Source: Sacculina carcini (Eukaryota > Arthropoda > Thecostraca > Sacculinidae). Taken from it: 64,000 nucleotides of DNA. The notes below the pieces were generated by a model. That model saw only the letters and a list, made by a program, of their open reading frames with translations, did not search any database and was not told the origin of the DNA. Below are positions 1 to 16,939 of this stretch, piece after piece. Position numbers and translations under genes: made by a program. The stretch lies in assembly GCA_916048095.2 (NCBI GenBank), contig OU696584.1, positions 937,501 through 1,001,500 of the forward strand, given 5' to 3'. Numbering within the stretch: the stretch's first letter is position 1; each line of letters starts with the position of its first letter.

Positions 1-1076
1 GGCTCTGAGCAGCCACTGGCGAGTGTACAACAGTGGTACAACTACGAACATCCTCTGACAGACTTTCAACCAGCACCGCAGACAAATAATTTTTATCAGG
101 CCAATCACTGTGACGAGTCTCAAGGGTCATTTACACCGCCTCAAGAAAGTGTACAACTCAATTGTCAGGCGGAGTCTCCCGCGGGATATTCACCGCCACA
201 GATGAAAGAGTCAGAACAGGTTAACTTGGTGCATCAACCTGCCTGTTGCTAATTATGAACTGCCTCAAACCAGCGACCAACAGCACTTCATCTACCTGGA
301 GTAGCCCCAGACGAGCCATGCTGCTAATAATGCAAGTGAACATAACATCTATCACAAATCACAGCCTCTGGTCGGAAATGAACGGTCACAGGCAGAATAT
401 GAGCATCAGTTGCACTGCTACGTGCAGCCACTAGAGGGGTGATCCTGCACAGACAGATAATCAACAAGAACTACACTGTTACGTGCAGAATCTGGGGGAT
501 GATGTTCCGCCCAACACAAGGGAACAACAGTGTCACATCAACTCACAACCTCAAGTGAGCTTTGAATCATCAATAGCAGGAGAACAACGACAGTGCTATA
601 ACAACCTAGAACAGTATCTCGGAACCTTTCAGCCTCCTCAGAGAAAAGTTCAACAACAGCTCACCTACTACGTACAACCTCTGGATAGCTATATATTGCC
701 AGAGGCTAATTACCAGCAGGTGACTGAATATTACGTGCTGCCTCTGGAAGTGAATGAACCGCCACATACCAACGACAAACATCAGTCAAGCCACTTCCAG
801 CAAAATGCGAGTGGTTATGTAATACCACTGCCGAACAATCAACATCAATCCACCAACTTCCATCAACCCGAGCCGAGCCAAGCTCCGCCTCATGAAAACT
901 ACCAGGAATTCCACTGTTATGTCCAGCCTCTACAGGGTTATAACCAGCCACAGTCCAATGAACAGATCAACATGTTTCGCCAGTCTGTGTCCAGTTATGA
1001 GCCGGCACAGGCAAACAATCAAGAACAGTTGAACCAGCTCAACCAGCAGCTAGCTAGTTCTGGTACAGGAGTGTGA
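1..1076 (+). pseudogene. Broken glutamine/proline-rich repeat protein, 3' part
   Basis: The whole stretch reads as one Gln/Pro/Tyr-rich protein only if the frame is changed twice. Frame 1 is open from the left edge to a TAA at 250-252. The sense then continues in frame 2, with a TAG at 302-304, as far as about 437. From about 438 it continues in frame 3 to the TGA at 1074-1076. The protein carries an irregularly spaced Tyr-Val-x-Pro-Leu motif (HCYVQPLEG, TYYVQPLDSY, EYYVLPLEV, HCYVQPLQGY), so it is a repeat protein. The open frame starting near 483 has a GTG there and is the tail, not a full gene. An AATAAA lies 224 bp past the stop. I do not recognise the family. Two shifts plus one in-frame stop suggest a decayed gene; assembly errors in a repeat are the alternative. 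Confidence 0.5.
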
Positions 1077-1299
1077 CCAACATCAGTCACGTGCAACACT
1101 GACGTACCACCAGCCGTCATCTCCCGTGTTACCGCCAAACACCGTGAACAACACTCGTCTGGTTCAGCTTTGATTTAATGCGCCAGTTGTAACAAACTGA
1201 GTCGAACAATCAACCGAGAATAAGTCACGACAATGAGCGTATTGTAACACGGTGTTGAGAAAGTATTGACGTCTAAATGTTGATTCCATCTGCAGCATT

Positions 1300-1305
1300 A
1301 ATAAA
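1300..1305 (+). promoter_or_regulatory. Polyadenylation signal AATAAA
   Basis: AATAAA lies about 220 bp after the end of the Q/P-rich reading frame, a normal distance for a last exon. Confidence 0.4.
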
Positions 1306-1716
1306 CAATACTTTCTCCACTCATGGTGTTATTTTGCGCGGTAGTCCCGATGAGAAATTCATCATGCTAGATAGCCCTTGTATAATCCAGAAATTAAAAC
1401 ACAAACTATGTCTCATATATTAGACGTTAATGTTACGTAAAGTATGTGTATTTAACAAATATCACACGTGAAATATGAATTGCATTTGTTTTGATATCAG
1501 TCGTTCATTGATCTAGTAGATCCTCTAGGAGTAGAAGTAGGAGTAGATCTAGCAGTCTACAAACAAGGTGTCATATTAGAACTTTAACTCACATATAACA
1601 CGGAGATATAATACATCAGCCACAGTATGTATTTGATGAAGCGTTCAAATGACACACAGTCGCCAATAAGAAGTCAATATTTCCAAGTAGTATTCCCCCA
1701 TCATTACCATTACCAA

Positions 1717-1763
<47 letters not shown>

Positions 1764-1764
1764 C

Positions 1765-1928
1765 AAGTGTATTATATGCAATATACTTTTCATTGATATA
1801 TGTTTTGTAATTGAATAAGCAGACAATGGTTGAGGATCGCATGCAATTGACCAACTGAGTCAACTTTATGACACTAATACATGATGGCTGTCATCCCTCC
1901 CGAGCCTCGACACAAATCTACGCCCATG
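1765..1928 (-). mobile_element. Truncated hAT-like MITE (CATGGGCGTA family)
   Basis: Read on the minus strand from CATGGGCGTAGATTTGTG at 1928, this matches the start of the complete copy at 5397-5754: GCTCGG, GACAGCCATCATG, then the stretch around CAATGAAAAGT. The match runs out in a (GT)n tract near 1760, so the far end is lost or replaced by microsatellite. A third copy is at 62387-63012. Confidence 0.6.
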
Positions 1929-1964
1929 GTTTCTTAACCCATTAACTCCAATAATTATATTGAG

Positions 1965-2170
1965 TATAACAACTTCCATAATTTCAAGCTTGTATATAAA
2001 TTAATTTGGATCATTTGTTTTAAATTGAGCGTTGCTATTAAATACATTTTTCTAATAAGTATAGCCTAACGATTAAATAAGTGTAAATATAGACAGAAAT
2101 TACAATATATGGCCATTATAAGTGATCTCATAGATCATCATCAGCGGGAGATAATGTGTTAATACAGGAG
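1965..2170 (+). repeat. Dispersed repeat shared with 59140-59330
   Basis: The order of short blocks CAAGCTTGTATAT, ATATAGCCTAA, TTAATATAGACA-like and AAGTGATCTC is repeated at about 59150-59320 in the same orientation, followed in both by a CGGGAG block. It is a diverged two-copy interspersed repeat of unknown class. Confidence 0.55.
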
Positions 2171-2344
2171 TTCTTAATTTTTCCAGTTGGTTAGCCAATT
2201 TAGCATGTCATATTAAGCATGTCAGCCCTTTCACAAAATGTTATCCACATTGATATATATGGTTAAACCAAAACACCAGGCATAATATCACCAGGGACAA
2301 TAAATATAATTAAGTTAGTTGTTACAATCAGGCTTCAAGAGCAC

Positions 2345-2440
2345 CAGTGAGGTGGTTGATTCTTGATCTTGATTATCAGAATTATCAACATTTTTCTGTC
2401 ACCCCTCCATTACCCGCGGACAATTGTTAAATTACCCCCA
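2345..2440 (+). repeat. Short dispersed repeat shared with about 34045-34130
   Basis: ATTTTTCTGTCACC-CTCCATT followed by ACAATTG-TAAAT occurs here and again near 34073-34115 inside PRPSAP intron 7. No ends or duplications are visible. Confidence 0.5.
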
Positions 2441-2559
2441 GGGCTAATTTACTGCTGGGCCGGGAAGCAATGAGTGAAGACTATGAAGCGTGCACATATG
2501 ACGTCGTCCTACGCTGCATTTCATGTGAAACAACAGCCGAACATGCATTGTGGCGGCAC

Positions 2560-2727
2560 CTTTTTGAAGGCAGCAACGGCAGCCTGAGGGTTTGACTCCT
2601 TGAGCGACTTGGAGTTGTAGTACTGATTCTCCAGATCGACGTCGGGCTCCGAGTTGCTGTCCTCCGAGTACTCGAGGTCGTAGTCCTCCTCGTCGTCGCA
2701 CATAAAGTCGTCGTCCATATCTGACAT
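2560..2727 (-). CDS. COPS2: COP9 signalosome subunit 2, first coding exon
   Basis: CSN2 is a PCI-domain scaffold subunit of the COP9 signalosome, the complex that removes NEDD8 from cullins; it contacts the cullin-RBX1 end of the ligase. The 56 codons from the ATG at 2727 read [20 protein letters not shown], then [15 protein letters not shown] and AAFKK, matching the strongly conserved CSN2 N-terminus. The exon ends at AAG (2560) followed by a donor GTGCCG, in phase 0. A further in-frame Met lies eight codons upstream, but the family start is MSD. The other roughly 390 residues are not in the window: either intron 1 runs past the left edge, with the Q/P-rich gene inside it, or this is an orphan exon. 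Its promoter is shared with COPS9. Confidence 0.88.
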
Positions 2728-3379
2728 GACAGCCACGCTGCAACCAGCCACAACACTCAGATATTCACAGAGATCTCAAGCAACACAAACACCAGCTTGA
2801 ACCACAATGCACACACCCTCACACGTCAAATAGTTAATGAGGTAACCAATTAAGTGACATTAAATTGAAGTCAATGAATAAATTTGAATATATTCGAAGT
2901 ATATATTTTTAGCATTAATATTAATACATTCCAGATTATCACTTTGTTATAAAGTTGACGATGAAGCGAATATTTTATCGGAAGTAAAAATCGAGCGGGT
3001 ATGACAGCACCTTACACAAAATACGGTTTAAACTCAAGAAAACAAACAATAACTTACACGGCAAAATCAGAACCAGTGTGCGGTGATCGTAGATACCCCG
3101 CATTATTCAACCACTTGTCGATAAACATATTCTGAATTATCGGTTGGAAAATCGTTTTAGTGATAACTATGCTATTTAAATCGCGAAAATAACGACTCAA
3201 ATGTTTAATGGTGAAGACCTAATAAAATGAATAGTTCTTGGTGTTCTTGCAGCATCTATACCAGTTTTGTCTCAGACGTAGAGTGGTGTGATTGCGTCCT
3301 CCGCCTTTATTATTTTGTGTGTTTATGACTGATCTCTGTGTTTTTTCTGGTCTCGAGGATTTTTGGGAAAGTGTTGATC
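2728..3379. promoter_or_regulatory. Shared head-to-head region between COPS2 and COPS9
   Basis: Only 652 bp separate the divergent start codons of COPS2 (2727, minus) and COPS9 (3380, plus). The interval is AT-rich with no other reading frame and no dispersed repeat that I recognise, unlike almost every other spacer in the window. It must hold both 5' UTRs and both promoters. I cannot place transcription starts. Confidence 0.6.
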
Positions 3380-6300
3380 ATGCAGCCGTTTGCTGTCGAT
3401 GATGAAATGTTTCCTGACAATGCGGCTGGTCAGTACATGGACGTTTCAATGGATGAGGTAAGCTACTCTCAATACTTGATATCTTGATAAATCTGTAAGA
3501 TTTTTAGCGTTGCAATATTTGTAAGTAATTTAACTTGGTAGATGCAAAGCCAGGCTGGGACTCTTCATCGTCCCTGTTCTCTGTGAGTTGTATTACTACC
3601 TCCGTTGGAGTTCACGTTGCAGGAGTAATCTAGTGTTCTCACCTGGTATTCTCACCTGGTGGGCTTCCTGGACCCCGACTGCGAGATCGGTTCTCTGTAC
3701 GAGGACCAAAGAAGCCGCACACTGCTGATGCTCCAACTCTAGATAGCAGAATGAACTGGGAGAGACAGCAATAAGAATGAGTTGGATGGTGCATCATAGG
3801 CAGCTATTTGCAAAAACAACGATATATCAGACTAAATGTACTAAGGGAAAAAACAAACAAACAAACAAAACAAACAAACAAAAAAGGTTGTTTTTGAGGG
3901 GAAAGAGTTAGATGGAAGAAATATAACCCTATATTAGCAATAATCAAATAATAACTCCCCGAGATGGTTAGATAAGGCAGATTTGAACTTGCCCAGGCTA
4001 TCTACGGAAACTACATTTTTAGGCAGAGAATTCCACAGTGCGACGTGTCTCATATTGAAGGAACGTTTACGTATGTCCAGTCTGCATCTGGTGACCGCAA
4101 TTTTGAAGGGGTGCCCTCTGGTGACGGAGCAATGAGGTGGTGTGAACAGATCACTGGGGGAAATCACACTTTTGTTGTGAATGATTTGCCAATATTTGAT
4201 AAGGTCATGCCTCAACAATCTACCCTGGACGGAATATAAATTTAGTGCTTTGAGGCGGTTGCCATAATCTAGGTTCCTCAATCCGCAAATGGTGTTTGTC
4301 CATCGCCTCTGTACCGACTCCAGCAGCTTCAGGTCGCCAGCATAACCCAAGTTCCAGACAGATGAACAATATTCGAGAATGGGTCTGACGTGGGCCACAA
4401 ATATTGGAACCATAAAAGCCGGTTCACGGTTGACAGTTGCTCTCAGAATGTTATTTGTGAGACCGCCCGCACGTCGAGCAGCGCTGGCGATATGGAGGTG
4501 GAACTTCAGGGATGAATGCACCAATACTCCCAAATCAGTCGTGGAGTCCTTCTCTGGGATGGGAACTCCGTTAAGATAGTACTGGGCAGGCAAGTCAGAC
4601 TGTTCCCAAGGAATGCTTTTGTGGCCAAATCTTGGTCTGGCCTGGTCTGCCCTATAGATATAGCTCTATGTAGAAAAATGAAAAACTGCCTTGTATCTGA
4701 AATTGTCTCACGTAAATGGACAATACGATAAAATTCAATTGATTCAATTCAAGGTTCAATTAAATTCAATTGATTTTATAAAACGCTCATGGTACCCACG
4801 CTTGTGGAGTGAAATGACAATGGAATACATCTCGGTAGGATTTGTTGAATTTGTAATGTATTCATGTGTCTTGCGCTTGACTATGCGTATCAGTGGCATT
4901 GATATGAATAGATTATCCCGTCAAATGTATATTCGTTGTGGGTTGTGCAATAGCGCTACGGATTATCCCGATTTCTTCGAGCATACTCATTGTTGTCGTT
5001 TCATGGACGTGCCTGTATGTATGTGTGTGTGTGTGTGTGTGCTATGTTTGCGCTACAACACTGCGCCAATGAGCTGGCGTTGTTGGGATTTCGCTATTTG
5101 TGTGTGTTTGCTAGTGTCGTTAGATCTGTTAAAAATATATTCTTATTTATTTATTTATAATGTTTATTTGTATTTATATTATTATGTATATTTATTTATT
5201 TCTTATCAAATCAATATTCTTAAATATCTACCCACACGGATATATATTTTGTCTGACGTGATTTAACCGAATATCCTAATTATACGTCGGCATTATTTTG
5301 CGGTTGTGTTTGCTCGATCGTCTTAATACAAAAAATTAGCATGTACCACAGCAAGCAGATAACTCACAGACAACAGATAGATGTGATTCATTCAGGCATC
5401 GGCGTAGATTTGTGTCGAGGCTCGGGGGGATGACAGCCATCATGCATTAGTGTTCAAAGTTGACTCAGTTGGTCAATTGCATGAGACTCTCAACTATTTT
5501 CAGCCTATTCAATTACAACACACATACCTCAATGAAAAGTGTATTGCGTAATATAATTATTCACATATTTATAATTTCTTGCATTTTTGGCCAATTGTCA
5601 TTTGCCTTCTATGCTGATTTTGATGATAATATACCCAATTAACTGAACTCTCGGGAATTAGCAGAATTCTCGGGGGTATAATTGCATATTCATACCCCCA
5701 GTCAATTTGTCGGGGGTATGAATACCCCCATACCCCCCAGGATTTACGCCCATGCATTCAGGTGACGTTTAGCAATCAGTTTTAGGAGTAATTTAATGCC
5801 GTCGTTTTTGGTCTGACTGGCTGAATGTTTATGTTTGGTTTGTATTGTCCTTGTGTAATCGGCATAATTCGTAAATGAAGTTAAAAGTTAAACATCAAAC
5901 AGTGACAACTGCTACACGGGAAGAAGTCGAAGTTTATGAACACACAGGTTTGTCCCGTGCAGCTCGCTGCCACCACAGAACCGACCCTCTCCACGCTATG
6001 GTGTCACAATGACGGAAGGCGTATTAGAAAGGGCCATCTCCCCATAATGCATGACATAACACATGACTGATATCTGGTACCATTTACTGCTGGATGGACA
6101 GTGAATAATTGTGTTGGATGTGTCAGCTGGGCTGCCGTTCTCTAGGGTAGCAGTAGGTGAAATACGTCCTGCGGGCTAAATGCGACCCGCTAGACCATCC
6201 GCCAACCTGTTGAAACATCACTTGCCGCGTGTTGAGTTGTGATTAGGTTTTACTTTTTTATTATTAGGGCATCTTTTATCTCAAAAACATACTTTATCAT

Positions 6301-8049
6301 TGGCTATTCTTCCTGGGAATCAAAAATACAAGTATTTTATTTGAGATAAAAATTTAATTGTTCGTTGTACGTGCGTAATGACGGTGCCTGGTGTCATGCA
6401 TGTGCGCGCTCAAATGTGAGTCAATCAGTGTGTCTTGTGAGTCAGTCAGTGTGTCTTGTGAGTCAGTCAGTGTGTCTTGTGAGTCAATCAGTGAGTCATT
6501 CAGTGTGTTGTGAGTCATTCAGTTTGTTTTATGAGTCAATCAGTGTATCTTGTGAGTCAGTCAGTTTGTTTTATGAGTCATTCAGTGGCTTGTGAGTCAG
6601 TCAGTGTGTCTTGTGAGTCAGTCAGTGTGTCTTGTGAGTCAATCAGTGGCTTGTGAGTCAATGTGTCTTGTGAGTCAGTGCGTGTTGTTAGTCAGTCAGT
6701 GTGTCTTGTGAGTCAGTGTGTTGCGAGTAAATCAGTATGTCTTGTGAGTCATTCAGTTTGTTTTATGAGTCATTCAGTGTCTTGTGAGTCAGTGTGTCTT
6801 GTGAGTCAGTGTGTCTTGTGAGTCAGTCAGTGTGTCTTGTGAGCCTTGTGAGTCAGTCAGTGGCTTGTGAGTCAGTCAGTGTGTCTTGTGAGTCAGTCAG
6901 TGTGTCTTGTGAGTCAATCAGTGGCTTGTGAGTCAGTCAGTGTCTTGTGAGCCTTGTGAGTTAGTCAGTGTGTCTTGTGAGTCAGGTAGTGTGTCGTGTG
7001 AGTCATTGTGTCTTGTGAGTCAGTCAGTGTGTTGTGAGTCAGTCAGTGTGTCTTGTGAGTCAGTCAGTGTGTTGTGAGTCAGTCAGTATGTCTTGTGAGT
7101 TAGTCAGTGTGTCTTGTGAGTCAGGTAGTGTGTCGTGTGAGTCATTGTGTCTTGTGAGTCAGTCAGTGTGTTGTGAGTCAGTCAGTGTGTCTTATGAGCT
7201 ACGTTGCGGTCATGCATTGACGCTGTCGTGTATGTGTGTGTTTGTTTGTATGTATGCATGTGACACCAGGATTGATTTTGTCCACTTTTTGTTGTCAGTT
7301 GGGCGGAGTTGATCGTGTAATGTCGAGGGAGGCGGCTTACACGGAGAAATTTGTACACACCGACTTCGCTAATAGTGAGTCATAGTTATCTCTGTGTGTG
7401 TATATATACGCGTATGTACATACGTATTGTATTCGTGTAGGGATATGTTTGCAGCTTTATGTTGTTTATATTACACACGGGTATATTTCCCACTGCTTAA
7501 TGAGCTTCTTAATTTGGTCTTTTCATTTTCCACAACAGCGTCGAGAAAGCTAATGAATGCGGTTGCTAGACCAAATATACGTCAACAAGTAGAACTGACA
7601 ATGCAAGACTTTGCTTCGTTGAAATACACATAGTTGTCCTGTTCTGTGCGACCTTTTATCTTCCACTTGGTAACACCTCCATGGTCCACCATGTACGCAT
7701 CACTGATGTATGTATTTCAGCTTAAAAATGCTGCGTAAATATAAGTTAAAAATAAGCGGTGGTTTTTGCACTTGCAATATTGAGTATCTGCTGCAAGACT
7801 TGATTATCATTTCAGCGCAACCACTGACTCACCGACGGTATAAACACAATCGCTGGCTTTTGTCAGTGGTTTTGTGGCGACAGATTTGTGCTAATACGTG
7901 TTTGTTTCCGGTTGGTTTATTGTCGTCTTAATATTAGCTTAGTCAGTCAAGGCTGCACTAGCACCGAGCTTGCCGTTCAATTGCCTCTTGTGATTTGATC
8001 TTTGCTTGCAGATTTCGGCGACTTATTTGACGACGATGATTTTGAGTGA
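3380..8049 (+). CDS. COPS9: COP9 signalosome subunit 9 (CSNAP/Myeov2)
   Basis: CSN9/CSNAP is the ninth, tiny acidic subunit of the COP9 signalosome. Three exons join in frame: 3380-3457 (phase 0, donor GTAAGC), 7299-7374 (acceptor TTGTCAG, phase 1, donor GTGAGT) and 8012-8049 (acceptor CTTGCAG, TGA at 8047-8049). The 63-residue product reads MQPFAVDDEMFP at the N-terminus and ends FGDLFDDDDFE, with HTDFANNF before it. This is the family pattern (VDEMFPEG near the start, HADFFNDFEDLFDDDD at the end; human protein 57 aa). The exons are too short to show up as open reading frames. The 3.8 kb first intron is filled with a LINE, a MITE, a SINE and a minisatellite. INPP5F follows 297 bp downstream on the same strand. 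Confidence 0.9.
3842..4690 (-). mobile_element. 5'-truncated non-LTR retrotransposon (CR1/Jockey-like RT C-terminus)
   Basis: The minus-strand frame 4593-3934 encodes the end of a LINE reverse transcriptase: KDSTTDLGVLVHSSLKFHLH, then RPILEYCSSVWNLGYAGDL, LESVQRRWT and FNMRHVALWNSLP, ending 6-8 residues later. Only this last fifth of the protein is present. On the element's strand a (TTTG)n-rich tail follows the stop by about 50 bp (3846-3885). It sits in COPS9 intron 1, antisense to that gene. 5' truncation with a simple-sequence tail is typical of target-primed insertion. Confidence 0.8.
5397..5754 (+). mobile_element. hAT-like MITE with 8-bp target duplication
   Basis: The element begins CATCGGCGTAGATTT and ends with the inverted version of CATGGGCGTAAATCC. 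It is flanked by a perfect 8-bp direct repeat, CATTCAGG, at 5389-5396 and 5755-5762. An 8-bp duplication is the hAT signature. No transposase frame is present. It also carries an internal palindrome-like stretch of GGGGGTATGAATACCCCC near 5711. Relatives are at 1765-1928 and 62387-63012. Confidence 0.75.
5910..6110 (-). mobile_element. SINE body, antisense copy
   Basis: Read on the minus strand this stretch matches the body of the tRNA-headed SINE at 59978-60310: GGTACCAGATATCAGTCATG, GCATTNTGGGGAG, GCGTGGAGAGGGTCGGTTCT and GCGAGCTGCACGGGACA occur in the same order. The tRNA head is not recognisable at this copy. It lies in COPS9 intron 1. Confidence 0.75.
6140..6215 (-). mobile_element. hAT terminal-repeat fragment
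   Basis: CGTCCTGCGGGCTAAATGCG followed by ACCCGC resembles the GGCCCGCGGGCCAAATCCGG core near the ends of Charlie/MER-type hAT transposons. Only this short piece is visible, next to the SINE copy. Confidence 0.35.
6417..7200 (+). repeat. Minisatellite of GTCAGT and GTGTCTTGTGA modules in COPS9 intron 1
   Basis: About 780 bp consist of imperfect tandem copies of a roughly 20-bp unit, CAGTGTGTCTTGTGAGT, with longer composite units that include TTTGTTTTATGAGT and GTGTTGTGAGT. Copies vary in length, so no reading frame is kept. It ends about 100 bp before COPS9 exon 2. Confidence 0.9.
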
Positions 8050-8346
8050 CCCTCTGTGACATTGCTTCGACGCCTGTGAACCGGTGACGGCTTCAAGTTC
8101 GCTCTGTTTCTCAGTCATCTTCGTTATATCGGCTAACTGTGTGTGTGTGTGTTGGCGCCTCACCCGCGTCAGCTGCTATCATCAATGTGCTTTGTGCTGT
8201 GAGAACCGTTGTGTGTGTATGTGTGTGTTTGTGTGTGTGTGTGTGAGTGATAGCGCTTGTGCATATAGCGAATACAGGGTAGACTATCATTGTGAGTTTG
8301 TGAGTGGCGGTGCGGGGTAGTTGACTGCTTGCATAAAGCGTGCAAC
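8050..8346. promoter_or_regulatory. Short spacer between COPS9 and INPP5F
   Basis: The 297 bp hold two TG-rich tracts (8139-8150, 8211-8245) and no AATAAA or ATTAAA on the plus strand. A good 3' splice-site-like sequence, CTCTGTTTCTCAG, ends near 8113. This could be an acceptor of a 5' UTR exon of INPP5F or a trans-splice acceptor. Confidence 0.35.
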
Positions 8347-14616
<6,270 letters not shown>

Positions 14617-15413
14617 TGTCACGTATCCAGTCAACAATCACTTTCTCACACTGTACCTGCGCACACACATACACATACACTCATACATACGTACAGACAA
14701 GTGCGACGAATGTGAGAAGTATATGTTTTTATTTGAATCAGCATTTCTATGTATCTGTGAATAAGAACGTTGTTAATAATGAGAGTGTTTTTGATCTGGT
14801 CTAGTCAACGTATATGCGAATCATCACTGTGCTTATATGTGTGTATGTGTTGTCGGTGGACTATGGGACTACTCATATTCGCATCGTTCATATTAGCAAG
14901 CGTAATAGACTAGATTTGTGTGGCACACTAGTAAATGGCTCTAATGTTCGTGTATTATATGTTCTGTGTCTCTGTGTGTACGTTATAGTTGACTATTTGA
15001 AGTATGCAATGTTTATGATTCTCAATCGTATCAATAATAAGGTGGTTTTATGTGCTGATATTGCGTTTGCTTTGCTTCCATTTCCGATGTGTTTCACTGT
15101 GTGTTTTCTATTTGTTGCGTTTTTATATTGTTGTCTCGCTTTGTTTGATTCTCAGATCGAAATATATAGTGGTATAGTGTTTTTGTCGTATAGAGTGTTA
15201 GGTAGCATTGGCTGAATGCAGTCTTTCCTTCGGATAGCCACGCGTGCGGTACATAGTAAGGCTGTGTTCGTTGTTAGTCTGGACATCAAATTGATGCTAA
15301 ATATGCACCATGTGTAAATAATGATGTTGGACTAGCGACAAATTCTTCGTGCGGTTATTGTCGCTAGTAGATCGTGCGTATCGTAAACTCGTTGTCAATT
15401 ATAGTGTGTGTGT

Positions 15414-15453
<40 letters not shown>

Positions 15454-15689
15454 GTGTGTGTGCGTGTGTGTGTGTGTGTGTGTTCTTATAGAGTCTAACA
15501 ACATCAATTTTACTTTGATTTACGCGTACAGAATCACCCACGAATACGCACATACACACCCACAAACATACACACACATGGACGATCACACACACATAAT
15601 GCAGCAGAATGCAAGCGTCAAATATACACGTTTCTACTCATCTCATTCTGATGTGTGTATGTGTGTCACTCTTGTGATATTTCTCAAGT

Positions 15690-16205
15690 TAGCAGAAATG
15701 ATGCGGTGGTATTCTCGCTGGGAAGTTTCGAGTAATTATTCAATAGAATGACATGATGTTTAGGATCAATGTGGAAGACAAACACTCATAGAAACAATAT
15801 CATTTACGAATAGTGAGAATATGTTTGCATGTGAGTGTGTGCGTGTGCTTGTATGTGTATGTCAGTGTGTGTGTGTGTGTCTGCTTGTATGTGTGTGAGT
15901 GTGTGTGTGTGTCTGCTTGTATGTGTGAGTGTGTGTCTGCTTGTATGTGTGAGTGTGTGTCTGCTTGTATGTGTGAGTGTGAGTCTGCTTGTATGTGTGA
16001 GTGTGAGTCTGCTTGTATGTGTGAGTCTGCTTGTATGTGTGTGAGTGTGTATGTATGTACGATCGCAGTTCGCAGAAAAGATGCGGTGGCATTATCGCAG
16101 GGAAGTTTCTAGCATTCGCTCAACTGAATGACACAGTGTATAGAATGAAGGTGAAAAACAAACACTAATAGAAAAACAATTGTTAGTTACAAATACAATA
16201 TTGGT
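15690..16205 (+). repeat. Direct duplication flanking a TG-rich minisatellite
   Basis: The segment 15690-15825 (GCAGAAATGATGCGGTGG, GGGAAGTTTC, GAATGACA, GACAAACACT) recurs at 16070-16205 with the same block order. Between them, 15820-16060 consists of tandem copies of a unit containing CTGCTTGTATGTGTGAGTGT. Confidence 0.75.
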
Positions 16206-16939
16206 AAGCTACACATACACGCTCGAAAAACGCTTCCGAAACACGCACATACACGACGATTTACATAATTAAACGCTCAATTTTGCTATGCAATCTGTAC
16301 ACCACTGTGCATTTACAAACGCTGCTGAGCTTTGCAAACGCTCGCTGCAATACATGAATGTTCATGAATCTCGACACACAGACACGCACACCAATGTGCG
16401 GCTGTGGTGACACACACACACGTACGTTGAGCTTTATTAAACGTTGACAGATGTGGTGCTCTTCATGAGAGTCGGGCAAGAGATCACTTGTGTCCATATA
16501 AAGCGCTACACAGTACTATGCACCTGGAGAATAATCGGGTTAAGGCAACGCCACCTAGATACTGTGTCTAGGTGGCGTGGGTTGGCTAATTGCGTGTAAA
16601 ATATTTCATATACATGCACAAAACATCTTGACGCAATTCATACACAAACATCCAAAAATTACCTCCACATCTCTCATCCTTATACAAATATCGATGAAAA
16701 CATGCCCAAATTTTCCTCCAGAAAGCAGTTATCCAAACGGATGCTTAATAAACGAGCGATGGAGTATATTCAAGAGCAGAGCCGTAGCAACCGCCCCCCG
16801 TACCCCCCGGTCGGTGGGCCCCGTTGCCTCACGTACGATATTAAAATTTATTATGTATAGCCTTTACCTTTTTGCTCAGATGTTTTCACCTGAGTTTGTA
16901 TTATGTGATTATGTCTAATACATAAATTCATTATTTGGT

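Larger units (their letters stand above)
1077..2343. other. AT-rich spacer with a TG microsatellite and repeat fragments
   Basis: I see no convincing exon on either strand here. The stretch holds the polyadenylation signal above, a (GT)n run at 1721-1760, a hAT-like MITE fragment (1765-1928) and a dispersed repeat (about 1965-2170). Later COPS2 exons, expected leftwards of 2560 on the minus strand, are not visible, so they lie outside the window or are missing. Confidence 0.5.

Noticed and set aside
2444-2756. Arg/Thr-rich minus-strand frames overlapping COPS2 exon 1
   Set aside because: They are shifted readings of the same DNA; only the third frame gives the conserved CSN2 N-terminus.
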